Below, piece by piece: positions 36,125 through 44,391 of a stretch of 46,987 bases of DNA. Positions within the stretch are counted from its first letter, which is position 1. Each line of letters starts with the position of its first letter. Source of the stretch: Bacillus sp. AFS098217. Its GTDB lineage: Bacteria > Bacillota > Bacilli > Bacillales > Bacillaceae_G. Below the pieces are notes generated by a model. It ran no database searches. It was not told where the DNA came from and was given only the letters and a program-made list of their open reading frames with translations. The translations under genes and the position numbers were made by a program. The stretch covers positions 1 to 46,987 of the forward strand of contig NZ_NVPR01000087.1 of assembly GCF_002551815.1 (NCBI RefSeq), given 5' to 3'.

Positions 36125-37492
36125 TTAAAGTCTTATTTTGTTTGCCTCCCTTTTAATACATTTTGAACACAATATATTCATTTCCCCTATATCTTTCAAA
36201 CTATTACTCTTAGGATCCACACCATTATATACACCTATTTCTTCTAAATGACTAAAATCTTTTATTAATTTGTCAAAAGAGTATCCTTCTTTATCACCAC
36301 ATCTAATACAAATATTTTCATCATCGTAAACGTTCTCAAAATTATCAATAATCCATAGGTATTCGTGAAACATTTTTTCATATGGTGTATCAACAAATGC
36401 TGTAGCTAAATTAATCGTAATAAATGCTAAAGAACAATTGTTATTCACAGAATAAATAAGCTTCGCCCATATACTACAGTCTTCATAAACCACTTTTAAA
36501 TTAGCGACATCCTTATCTGTTATTTTCCACTCTTTAGATTGACAATTTATATAGGTCATTATTTCCCAAAATTTACCGACACCTAAATTATCCCTTATTA
36601 ATTCCTCAGTCTTAGTAGAGATAGGATTATTAATGAAATAAAAATTCTTTAAAAAATCAACAAAATGATTATATTCCATAGAGCATAATCTTTCGTATAC
36701 CTCTTCTTTTGATTTTAATATTTCATTTTTTATTTTGGGATCTCTTAGTCTACTAAAACTGACGTCTATGTATTCTAAACATTTATCTAATTTCTCTCCG
36801 ACAGAATCGAGTTCATTCTCTCTTTTCGCTAGTTCTTCATAGCTTTTACTCTTAATAAATTCATTTATCTTTTTAATACTTTCACAGTGTAATCTATTAA
36901 AAGTCCCTTGCGGATCTCCTAATTCAATTATTATCCCTATTAAGAATAATTCTCCTGACTCTTCATAATAAACTCCTGAACCAGAAAAACCTTGGCAATT
37001 TTCAGGTCCACTTGCCATAAAAGTTTCTAAATTTTCCTCTACTCTTATTTCAAAACGATTTTTAATTTGAGGAGAAAGATTAACATCTGTTATAGTGTAA
37101 TCCATCTTCGCACCAATTTTGGGCCTAGGAGAAGGGAAACCAAAGAAATATCCTTTCTGAACATTAGAAGCTTCATCAATATACCTACAAGGGATAGAAT
37201 ATATATCTTCAACAATTATAAAAGCAATATCATGTTCATCATTTGGATATACATGATAATCAATTACAGGAATAAACTTTTGAAGACCTACATCACTTTT
37301 CAACTCTATTCTTATGTTTTCTTTTTTTAATTTAGCTTTGTATTGTCCTTTTTTTCCTACTAAGCAATGTTTTGCTGTTATTGCATAAGTATAATTACTA
37401 TTGTGTGATTTATAAAGACAACCTGAACCAGTAATTAATATAGTCTCATCGTCATCCACTAGTGTAATCTTTATTGCATGTTCAGCATACAA
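36125..37492 (-). CDS. Trypsin-like serine protease with C-terminal Cys-rich ABC-3C tail (putative effector)
   Basis: A 455-residue protein. The N-terminal ~210 residues are a chymotrypsin-fold protease: catalytic His in ITAKHCLV (about 38-45), Asp in NDEHDIAFIIV, and Ser in NCQGFSGSGVYY. The C-terminal half is helical and ends in two CxxC pairs (CIRCGDKEGYS and LCSKCIKRE), a probable zinc site. No signal peptide, so the protease acts inside the cell. The start is TTG, with GGAGGT 9 nt upstream inside the end of the MBL gene. By analogy with other protease-armed immune systems it would be held inactive and cut cellular or partner proteins when the ATPase senses a threat. Confidence 0.78.
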   Translation of the reverse strand: MYAEHAIKITLVDDDETILITGSGCLYKSHNSNYTYAITAKHCLVGKKGQYKAKLKKENIRIELKSDVGLQKFIPVIDYHVYPNDEHDIAFIIVEDIYSIPCRYIDEASNVQKGYFFGFPSPRPKIGAKMDYTITDVNLSPQIKNRFEIRVEENLETFMASGPENCQGFSGSGVYYEESGELFLIGIIIELGDPQGTFNRLHCESIKKINEFIKSKSYEELAKRENELDSVGEKLDKCLEYIDVSFSRLRDPKIKNEILKSKEEVYERLCSMEYNHFVDFLKNFYFINNPISTKTEELIRDNLGVGKFWEIMTYINCQSKEWKITDKDVANLKVVYEDCSIWAKLIYSVNNNCSLAFITINLATAFVDTPYEKMFHEYLWIIDNFENVYDDENICIRCGDKEGYSFDKLIKDFSHLEEIGVYNGVDPKSNSLKDIGEMNILCSKCIKREANKIRL

Positions 37493-37497
37493 TTCTT

Positions 37498-38628
37498 CTA
37501 TACCTCCAAAACAAAGTTATTTTTTTCAAGATTATGTAAGCATATCTTATATTCATGTAGTTCCTCTGGACTGAAAATCCCATCATATATATGATAGTTA
37601 AAATAAAAATTAACTGGTTTTTCTTTCCCTTGCGACTCTACCGCTTCTTGTTGTACTGATTCTTCTTCCTCTTGCGACTCTGTCACTTCTTGTTGTACTG
37701 GCTTGTTCATTAGAGTAATAATTCTAGATAATGCCTCCTTATCAGGTAATGCCCGTGCGTTTCTCCCACCATCTGTACTGATAATAAAGTTACTACAATC
37801 TATTAGCTCTAATAAGTCATTATTTGTATTCCTCCTACTTCCATGATGTGAAACTTTAACAATATCTACCTTTAATTTATTTTCTCTATTATAGCCTAAC
37901 TTTTGCAAACCTTCGGTAACTACAGAGGAATGCGCATCTCCTAATAAAAGCAGCTTTTTACCTTCATGTTCAAAAAGAAACGCTATACTACTCGCATTAA
38001 CCTTTGAGGTATCAGGAATAAATTTATTGCTAGCTAACTCCCGAATAGAATTTAGATAATCATTTTTTTTATCCGTTTTACAAACTTGTACATCTTCTTC
38101 ATAATCGATTTCAACTTCCCATTTTTCATTCAAATTAACTAATCCTTGAATATTTGGTGATAATATCTTTAGACTAGCATTCTCCAAAATTTCTATATCT
38201 CCCTGTTTTATTATTTTTTCAGGCATAATTTCGTATTTTATAAGCTCTTTTTCTAAAGAATTCCCTTGTTCTACCCCCACTTTTTGATCAATTAAAGATA
38301 TAGGTGTATCCCTTTCGCTCTCTAGTTCTGTATTAAAGAAATTTGCTATCATTTTACCAGTATTAAACAAAACCTTTTGTATAATTTCTCTGCAAATATT
38401 CATTTCAAAAATTGCCAATACACCTTCAATGTGATCGTTATCAATATGGGTTATTATTAATAAATTAATTTTTTCATTTCTTTTTTTTATTGCTTCTAAT
38501 TCCCTTTTTAAATATCTTATTGTATGTTTATTAACCCTTCCACCATCAACTAAAATATTCTTTTTTTGATAACTAATTAATAAACAATCACCATCACCAG
38601 CTGGTAAAGCTTTGATTTTCAAAGTCAT
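37498..38628 (-). CDS. ComEC/Rec2-like metallo-beta-lactamase-fold hydrolase
   Basis: First gene of the four-gene operon. A 376-residue MBL-fold protein; the metal ligands are T60-H61-I-D63-N-D65-H66 (HxDxDH), LLLGDAHSS (Asp) and VKVSHHGSRRN (His), as in the soluble C-terminal domain of ComEC, a DNA-processing nuclease. It is cytosolic. Near residues 300-335 is a Gln/Glu-rich linker made of two tandem copies of VQQExxESQ. I use ATG 38628 (MTLKIKALPAGDGDC) because GGAGGGATATA precedes it; the longer ORF start lacks a ribosome site. It may act as a nuclease effector or a second-messenger/nucleotide hydrolase. Confidence 0.8.
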   Translation of the reverse strand: MTLKIKALPAGDGDCLLISYQKKNILVDGGRVNKHTIRYLKRELEAIKKRNEKINLLIITHIDNDHIEGVLAIFEMNICREIIQKVLFNTGKMIANFFNTELESERDTPISLIDQKVGVEQGNSLEKELIKYEIMPEKIIKQGDIEILENASLKILSPNIQGLVNLNEKWEVEIDYEEDVQVCKTDKKNDYLNSIRELASNKFIPDTSKVNASSIAFLFEHEGKKLLLLGDAHSSVVTEGLQKLGYNRENKLKVDIVKVSHHGSRRNTNNDLLELIDCSNFIISTDGGRNARALPDKEALSRIITLMNKPVQQEVTESQEEEESVQQEAVESQGKEKPVNFYFNYHIYDGIFSPEELHEYKICLHNLEKNNFVLEV

Positions 38629-38828
38629 TATATCCCTCCATTTATAACTATCGATATTCAATTTATATAATTTTTCTGTTTAATAATTTAACACCTAGAT
38701 TATAAAGTCATTTCTATTTCCTTAAGCTTTTTCATAATATACAATTTCATTAACACAATATTATCATTAAAATAACAAAAAAAGTCTCATCAAAACCCTT
38801 TAATTATTAAATGAAAAATACTTTTTTA

Positions 38829-38868
38829 TGCCCCTATATACAAAAAAGTAATTTTGTATATAGGGGCA
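38829..38868. terminator. 17-bp perfect hairpin between topB and the ABC-3C operon
   Basis: TGCCCCTATATACAAAA and its exact reverse complement TTTTGTATATAGGGGCA enclose a 6-nt loop. It lacks a clean T-run but lies 80 bp past the full-length topB stop, between it and the ABC-3C promoter region (38629-38947). Confidence 0.6.
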
Positions 38869-38947
38869 ATATAAACAGACTTAAATTTACATACCATTCA
38901 CTCTCGACACAAAACTATTAAATCTTAAATATTAATTACCTCACTAT

Positions 38948-41116
38948 TTATTTCTCAAACACAAAGTTTATCTTCCCATCTTTCCACTCTAACTTTGCAT
39001 CAAACGCCTTATCATTCTTCTTAAACCCTTTAATTATATCCGTCTGTTCACTATTCAATAACTTCTTCATATTCTTCTGTGAGATTGTCTTTCCTAATAT
39101 CTTTTTCGAAACTGTAAAATCACACTTTGTTGTAGAATAATTCGAGCATCCATAAAAAGTGGACTTATCAACTACATCTCCATCACACTTTTTACATTTT
39201 CCAACTTTTGTACCCATTGATGATTTCTTTTTAGAACCTGGTTTACCTTGGAATTGTGTAAGATCAAATTGTTGAAAATCCCACCCTCCGCTTTGTTCTT
39301 TTGCATCATCAATAAGTTTTAGTGTAAGTTTCTTCGTTTGTTCCATAAACACACTTGGAGATGCAATTCCATCTCCAATTTCATCTAATCTTTGTTCCCA
39401 TTTGGCTGTCATCTCTGGCGAAGCTAAAATACTATCACCAATGGCATCTATTAAAAGTTTCCCCTTGTCGGTGGCTGATACTTGGTTCTTCTTAACCTCA
39501 ATATATTTACGATCTTTTAAAACACCTATAATACCAGCTCGAGTTGCTTCTGTTCCTAGACCCTCCGTCTTATTTAGTACCTTAGTTAACTCTTCATTAT
39601 CTAAATATTTACCGGCCGTTTTCATTAACGTAATAAGTTGTCCTTCTGTATATCGCTTAGGTGGTTGTGTTTTCCCCTCTTTTACCGTTATTTCTTGAAC
39701 TACCCCTTGTTCTCCCTTTTCTAACGAAGGCAAATCTTGTTCGTCCTCATCTTTATTTTTTTCTTTCTTATTACCAAAAATCACCTTACGCCAACCAGAT
39801 TGAATTTCTTCTTTCCCCTTAGATATAAACGTTGCTCTACCGTCAACTAATGTATTAACTGTTGTATAATCAAAAATTGCTTTATCGTAGTGTGCAGCAA
39901 GTAATCGTCTAATAACTAAATCATATATTTTTTGTTCTTCTCCAGATAATCTTGAAGGATCTGTTACTTGTTCAGTTGGAATGATAGCGTAATGATCTGT
40001 TACTTTTTTCTCATTTACGTAACGTTTATTTTCCATAACTGAAGAAAAAGGTAATGGAAAGAATGAACTATATGCCTCAATATTACTTATTTTCTGTAGA
40101 ATATCTGGAAACATTGATGCTTCTTCTTTGGTCACAAAACTTGAATCCGAACGAGGATAAGAAATAATTCCTTTAATATACAACTTTTGAGCAATATCTA
40201 ACGTTTGTTGTGGTGAATATTTAAAGCGTTTATTGGCCTCAGCCTGTAGCGAAGAGAGATTAAATAAAAATGGTGGCTGAAATTCCTTTCTTTCCTTTTC
40301 AAGCTCATGAACTTCAGCATCTTTTCCTTTACAAAATTGTGCAATTTTATGAGCCATAGCTACTTCTTTTATTCTCGTGTCATTATCTTTATGCCATTTC
40401 CCCATATAGATCTTACCATCCATATTGAATTTAGCATTAACCTCCCAAAAAGGCTCAGACTTAAAGTTCTCAATTTCCTTTTCGCGTTTAACAATCAAAG
40501 CAAGTGTTGGTGTTTGAACTCTCCCTGTTGAAAACACATCTGAAATCCCTTTTTGTTGCAGTAAAAGTGTATATGCACGAGAAGCATTCATGCCAACCAG
40601 CCAATCTGCACAGGAACGACTATACGCTTCATAGTAAAGATTTCGAGTCTCTTTTTCATCTAACAAATTTCTAAATCCATTTGTAACCGCATTTTGAGTT
40701 AATGAAGATATCCACAAACGCTTCATCGGTTTATTATTTCTACACAACATCAACGTTAACCTAATAATAGCTTCCCCTTCTCTTTCGGCGTCTCCCGCTA
40801 TTATAATTTCATTAACTTCATTATGATGTACTAATTCCCTGACTATGTTAAATTGCTTCCATTTTGATTTTGTAACTCTATGATTAAATTTTTCCGGAAT
40901 AATGGGTAAAGTATTTAAGCTCCACTTTTTCCACTTTGGATCATATTCCTCAGGTGGAACCAATTCACATAAGTGTCCAACTGCCCAACTTAAAAATGCT
41001 CCTTTAGGAAATACATCATTTGGAGCAATTTCAATATACCCATTTCTTTTTTTATGCGAAAAAGGTGCTGCCAGTTTGGCACCTTGATCTGGTTTTTCAG
41101 CGATTATTAATTTCAT
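38948..41116 (-). CDS. topB: DNA topoisomerase III, full length
   Basis: A 722-residue type IA topoisomerase that relaxes and decatenates DNA through a transient 5'-phosphotyrosine bond. TOPRIM: Glu7 in IIAEKPDQG and D109-A-E111-R-E-G-E. Active-site Tyr320 in GIISYPRSDSS. The C-terminal CKKCDGDVVDKSTFYGCSNY is a zinc-type finger. It is clearly paralogous to the truncated copy at 30641-32450 but differs at many positions throughout, so it is not a recent duplicate. Start ATG 41116 is set by AAAGGAG 7 nt upstream; the longer ORF start has no ribosome site. It may compensate for the interrupted copy or serve replication of the element. Confidence 0.93.
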   Translation of the reverse strand: MKLIIAEKPDQGAKLAAPFSHKKRNGYIEIAPNDVFPKGAFLSWAVGHLCELVPPEEYDPKWKKWSLNTLPIIPEKFNHRVTKSKWKQFNIVRELVHHNEVNEIIIAGDAEREGEAIIRLTLMLCRNNKPMKRLWISSLTQNAVTNGFRNLLDEKETRNLYYEAYSRSCADWLVGMNASRAYTLLLQQKGISDVFSTGRVQTPTLALIVKREKEIENFKSEPFWEVNAKFNMDGKIYMGKWHKDNDTRIKEVAMAHKIAQFCKGKDAEVHELEKERKEFQPPFLFNLSSLQAEANKRFKYSPQQTLDIAQKLYIKGIISYPRSDSSFVTKEEASMFPDILQKISNIEAYSSFFPLPFSSVMENKRYVNEKKVTDHYAIIPTEQVTDPSRLSGEEQKIYDLVIRRLLAAHYDKAIFDYTTVNTLVDGRATFISKGKEEIQSGWRKVIFGNKKEKNKDEDEQDLPSLEKGEQGVVQEITVKEGKTQPPKRYTEGQLITLMKTAGKYLDNEELTKVLNKTEGLGTEATRAGIIGVLKDRKYIEVKKNQVSATDKGKLLIDAIGDSILASPEMTAKWEQRLDEIGDGIASPSVFMEQTKKLTLKLIDDAKEQSGGWDFQQFDLTQFQGKPGSKKKSSMGTKVGKCKKCDGDVVDKSTFYGCSNYSTTKCDFTVSKKILGKTISQKNMKKLLNSEQTDIIKGFKKNDKAFDAKLEWKDGKINFVFEK

Positions 41117-41162
41117 GTCTTTCTCCTTTGATTTAAACCTAGAGCACATCTCTTTTACATTT

Positions 41163-41741
41163 TCATCTTGTAATATTGTTACTTCTCAAATATTGATAAA
41201 ATGAAGCTCTTCCAATTTTAGTTATATCGCATATTTCTTTTACCGTTTTTTCTCCCTTTTTATACAACTCAATTGCATGTAAAAGAGAGTTATTTTTTTC
41301 ATGATATGTTTTCACACGACCACGATATTTCCCTTTTTCTTTCGCAATAGCAATTCCTTCTTTTTGACGCATATTTATTAAGTCACGCTCTAATTGATTA
41401 ACTCCAGCCATGACTGTTAATAAAAATGTACTATAGGGATTGTCACTAGACATATCCAACCATGTATCCTTTAAACTCTTTAAGATAACACCTTTACTTT
41501 TAATTAACTCCAACAAAGAAAATAAGTCTTGGGTACTACGCGTAATACGAGTTAAATCCGTAACTACTATTATATCTCCTTCCTGGAGTTCCTCTAACAT
41601 TTCTTGTAACACGATTCGATTTGTTGTGGATCCGCTAGTCTTTTCTCGATATATTTTTTCACATTTATATTCTTGTAACTGCTTTAATTGCCGAGCTAAA
41701 CTTTGTTTTTCAGAACTTACTCGTGCATAACCTAAAATCAT
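41163..41741 (-). CDS. Serine recombinase (resolvase/invertase family)
   Basis: A 192-residue small serine recombinase. The N-terminal catalytic domain has YARVSSEKQ (nucleophile Ser9 or Ser10), RIVLQEMLEEL, and DLTRITRSTQDLF (the conserved Arg pair). The long E-helix and a C-terminal Hin-type helix-turn-helix (GEKTVKEICDITKIGRASFYQYLRS) follow. This is the size of Tn3 resolvases and DNA invertases, too small for an integrase of the large serine type. A res-like cluster of TCTAGACA words lies 50-110 bp upstream. It may resolve transposition cointegrates or maintain a mobile element. Confidence 0.9.
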   Translation of the reverse strand: MILGYARVSSEKQSLARQLKQLQEYKCEKIYREKTSGSTTNRIVLQEMLEELQEGDIIVVTDLTRITRSTQDLFSLLELIKSKGVILKSLKDTWLDMSSDNPYSTFLLTVMAGVNQLERDLINMRQKEGIAIAKEKGKYRGRVKTYHEKNNSLLHAIELYKKGEKTVKEICDITKIGRASFYQYLRSNNITR

Positions 41742-41790
41742 TTAAAGCCTCCCCCTAGGCAATTCTGTTATTACTATTTTAACACTTAAT

Positions 41791-41856
41791 TTCTAGACAT
41801 TCTATCTAGACATTAGTTTCCCTAATATACCCTTTCCTTCTTTACGTCTAGATAGG
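41791..41856. promoter_or_regulatory. res-like recombinase-binding cluster
   Basis: TTCTAGACATTCTATCTAGACATT (split: TTCTAGACAT, then TCTATCTAGACATT) gives two direct TCTAGACAT words 12 bp apart, and ACGTCTAGATAGG 40 bp further holds a third in the opposite orientation. Short related boxes just upstream of a small resolvase gene are the normal layout of a res site. It would also contain the recombinase promoter. Confidence 0.5.
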
Positions 41857-41935
41857 GTTGTACCTAACATAGAATTTATTAACTTAATAAACTCTGGATA
41901 TACATATTTATCCCCACGCGATGCAAAGATAAGAT

Positions 41936-42238
41936 TTAACCCTCATTTGTTGCAACAGATTCTCCATTACTTCCATCATCACCTGTATTTCCTTCATCAG
42001 TTAGAGGTGGTTTTGGAGGTTCTACTACTGGTGGCTCACATGGGTTTACAGCGCTAGATCCTGTTCCATTATCATTTCCTTTGTCTATACCCATCGCATT
42101 ATATAAAAACGGAGCATATTGTTCACGTTTTACATTCTCGTTGTTTTTAACAACTTTATTATCCCTACACAATACGCAAAAAGAACCTGATTTTCTTTCA
42201 AATTCAGGTTCCTTTTGTAGACAAATCATATAAAGCAT
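41936..42238 (-). CDS. Small acidic Pro/Gly-rich protein after the HEPN gene
   Basis: A 100-residue protein whose ATG directly follows the stop codon of the HEPN gene, so the two are translationally coupled. The N-terminal 45 residues contain a CVLCRD pair of cysteines; the C-terminal half is a disordered, acidic, Pro/Gly/Asn-rich tail (EPPVVEPPKPPLTDEGNTGDD). No known family recognised. Coupling and acidity would suit an inhibitor or partner of the HEPN protein, but that is inference. Confidence 0.6.
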   Translation of the reverse strand: MLYMICLQKEPEFERKSGSFCVLCRDNKVVKNNENVKREQYAPFLYNAMGIDKGNDNGTGSSAVNPCEPPVVEPPKPPLTDEGNTGDDGSNGESVATNEG

Positions 42239-43396
42239 TTAATTCGGTAACAGGATTTTGAGAATATCTTCTTCTTTTACCTCAAGTTTAGATCCATTTT
42301 CTAATAAATTTATAATCATTTCACGTACAAGTCTGTCCATTTCAGTTAATTCTGTAGTTAATTTTTCACGAGAATATTTTGAATTACCATGAACTAAATG
42401 AGATCTTACTTTATACAAATTGCTCACTTTCTGATACGTTTCTTGGCTTCTATCTAATAACGTTGCAGTATATAATGATATTTTAAATTTTAATTCTGCG
42501 CTTATAGATGGATACATTGACTCTAAAGAAATTGCTAAATCAATAAATTTATCTTCTAAATCTACTTTATTATGAGCAGAAGTCATGCGATCTATAGCAA
42601 CTGATTTTTCAGGTAATTTAATGACTTTGTTAAAATAACTAGTAAGTAGACTGGCATCACTAATTACCACATTTTTTTCCCTATTTCTATTATTTATTTC
42701 ATTAATATATTCAATGCTTCTAAACATTCCGCTATTATCAAAATAGCTAAATGTAATAACCGGCGAAAAATAAATATGATCAAGGGTTCCATTATATAAA
42801 AGAATACTTTGAGCCAACTTTATAATCTGTTCTCTACTTTGTTTTAATTCACTAAAATTATTTAGTATTTGTTTCCTTTCGAATAAAACTCTTGGATTAG
42901 GTTTATGGTTATCAAGTCCAGTGTCATTAAGTGTAGGTTTAAAATGGCTATCATATTCATTTAGGCTATTATAAAAGTATTCTATACTCTCAATATCTAT
43001 AGGCCTTATAACAAAATCTTGAAATTCAATTTTTTGATTTTGAATATCTAAATGATGAATTAATGAAATCGTTCTATATACATATTTTCCGTCTAAATAT
43101 AATTTGAATTCTTCAAATAAGTCTTTAAATATATAATCTATATAATTTAAAGACTTTGCTTTTACTAAATAAGCTATTAAAAATTTAATTAAAGGTTCCT
43201 CATATTTCCCTTGTAAAAATTGTTCGATAATAGCCAAATTATAATCATTGAAAGGAACCATTTTTTCACGATTAATAGTATGAATAAGTCCATTATGATT
43301 AAGTGAAACCTTGTTTATACAATATGGAAATTCTATACTTTTAAGTTCATTTAATTGCTTAAGAAGAGTGGCTTGAACTAATTCTATTGAATACAT
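42239..43396 (-). CDS. ApeA-like HEPN-domain protein
   Basis: A 385-residue protein. The N-terminal ~220 residues are beta-rich and unrecognised. The C-terminal ~140 are helical and look like the Apea-type HEPN domain: FIDLAISLESMYPSISAELKFKISLYTATLLD followed by YKVRSHLVHGNSKYS. VRSHLVH carries the R-x4-H motif of HEPN RNases. ApeA-type proteins defend against phage by cutting tRNA or other RNA and causing abortive infection. GGAGG is 7 nt before the ATG. It lies in the accessory island beside a recombinase, with a coupled small acidic gene. Confidence 0.72.
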   Translation of the reverse strand: MYSIELVQATLLKQLNELKSIEFPYCINKVSLNHNGLIHTINREKMVPFNDYNLAIIEQFLQGKYEEPLIKFLIAYLVKAKSLNYIDYIFKDLFEEFKLYLDGKYVYRTISLIHHLDIQNQKIEFQDFVIRPIDIESIEYFYNSLNEYDSHFKPTLNDTGLDNHKPNPRVLFERKQILNNFSELKQSREQIIKLAQSILLYNGTLDHIYFSPVITFSYFDNSGMFRSIEYINEINNRNREKNVVISDASLLTSYFNKVIKLPEKSVAIDRMTSAHNKVDLEDKFIDLAISLESMYPSISAELKFKISLYTATLLDRSQETYQKVSNLYKVRSHLVHGNSKYSREKLTTELTEMDRLVREMIINLLENGSKLEVKEEDILKILLPN

Positions 43397-43535
43397 TGTT
43401 TTCCTCCGTAATTACTAGACTTTTTTAGTAAGATTACCATTTCTGGCTCTTAAATTAATGTTACTCCTTATATCATACTAAAGCTAGTAATTTTACGATA
43501 TCTTGTTTCTCCTTCCGATCAGGCATAACATAAAT

Positions 43536-43619
43536 TTAAGTTGTATTCATATCACTATGCTCCATTAACTCTACTACATAGGAAATTGGCATATGTTTTT
43601 CTATAAAATCAATGCTCAT
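43536..43619 (-). pseudogene. C-terminal scrap of a tyrosine recombinase (integrase)
   Basis: A 27-codon frame reads MSIDFIEKHMPISYVVELMEHSDMNTT. SYVVELMEHSDMNTT matches the end of phage integrases (VQELLGHSDIKTT), just before the catalytic Tyr, which is missing; Glu replaces the usual Gly before HSD. It is a fossil, suggesting past integrase-mediated insertion. The rest of the gap 43397-43797 contains an upstream + strand scrap and the RAMP promoter. Confidence 0.5.
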
Positions 43620-43748
43620 GGTATTGTATTACCTAGACGAAGACGGAAATATGTAAAAAAGATGGGCAAAAACAGTAAATACATTGTACTACTTACATTT
43701 ACTCGAAATTAATTTAAATATATATTAAGTTGATGTTTAAATTCACTG

Positions 43749-43782
43749 AAATACGGATATTAATACTTATAAGTTCTATTTT
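43749..43782 (+). promoter_or_regulatory. Operator-like site upstream of the RAMP gene
   Basis: AAATACGGATATT (43749-43761) is followed by a 22-bp sequence (43761-43782) containing the palindrome ACTTATAAGT. The 22-bp part is the exact reverse complement of 45301-45322, and AAATACRGATATT recurs in direct orientation at 45287-45299. It ends one base before the AGGAGGT ribosome site of the RAMP gene. The likely binder is the XRE protein encoded downstream. Confidence 0.65.
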
Positions 43783-43797
43783 CAGGAGGTAACTTAA

Positions 43798-44391
43798 GTG
43801 TCAATAATTTGTGCTAATGTAAGAATTTTAGGAACTAGACCACTGTTATTTAACAGATTTACCGAAGATGCAATACCTATAACAAAACAAGAAAAAAGCG
43901 GTGTTCCAGGAAACAATCCTCAAGAATGGAAAAAAACATTTCAAGCTACTCCGCAAGGCCAACTTTATTTGGACCCTATTTATATTTTCTCTTGTTTACG
44001 TGCTGGAGGGAAATTTATATCTAAAGGAAGAGGTACGTTAGAACCCGAGGTAGCTTCAACTCTTCAAGTACTAGACAATAAGATATTAATTAACAGATTT
44101 CTTCCACCTATTAGTGAAATAACAAGGGATGATAAAAGAGATGTATATATTGATGTACGTCCAGTTTCAAGAAGGGGAGTCAAAAATATACGTTATCGCC
44201 TGGCTATTTCACCAGGTTGGGAAACAGAGTTTAATATAGTATGGGAGGGAACCTTAATTAGCCGTGAGCAAATGAGAGCTATTTGCCAGGATGCTGGTGC
44301 GTACGCTGGATTAGGAGATGCAAGAAAAGTGGGATTTGGCCGATTTCATGTCACTGATTTTAGCATCATTCAGGAGACAGCTCATGCCTAA
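43798..44391 (+). CDS. Solo RAMP-superfamily (Cas7-like) protein
   Basis: A 197-residue protein with the layout of a single RAMP (RRM-like, Cas7/Csm3-like) fold. The N-terminal strand ICANVRILGTRPLLFNRF matches 'xxIxGxxPLLxxRF' starts of virus- and element-encoded solo RAMPs. IFSCLRAGGKFISKGRG is the helix-plus-basic region, and GLGDARKVGFGRFHV near the C terminus is the Gly-rich loop typical of RAMPs. The start is GTG with AGGAGGT 7 nt upstream. There are no other cas genes or CRISPR repeats. It overlaps the HNH gene by 8 bp, and a GGYNN-periodic array lies 0.7 kb downstream. Inferred role: sequence-periodic RNA or DNA coating. Confidence 0.68.
   Translation: MSIICANVRILGTRPLLFNRFTEDAIPITKQEKSGVPGNNPQEWKKTFQATPQGQLYLDPIYIFSCLRAGGKFISKGRGTLEPEVASTLQVLDNKILINRFLPPISEITRDDKRDVYIDVRPVSRRGVKNIRYRLAISPGWETEFNIVWEGTLISREQMRAICQDAGAYAGLGDARKVGFGRFHVTDFSIIQETAHA

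Noticed and set aside
38829-38868. 17-bp perfect hairpin considered as a recombination (att or dif-like) site
   Set aside because: No second copy was seen in the window and its place after topB is explained by transcription termination.
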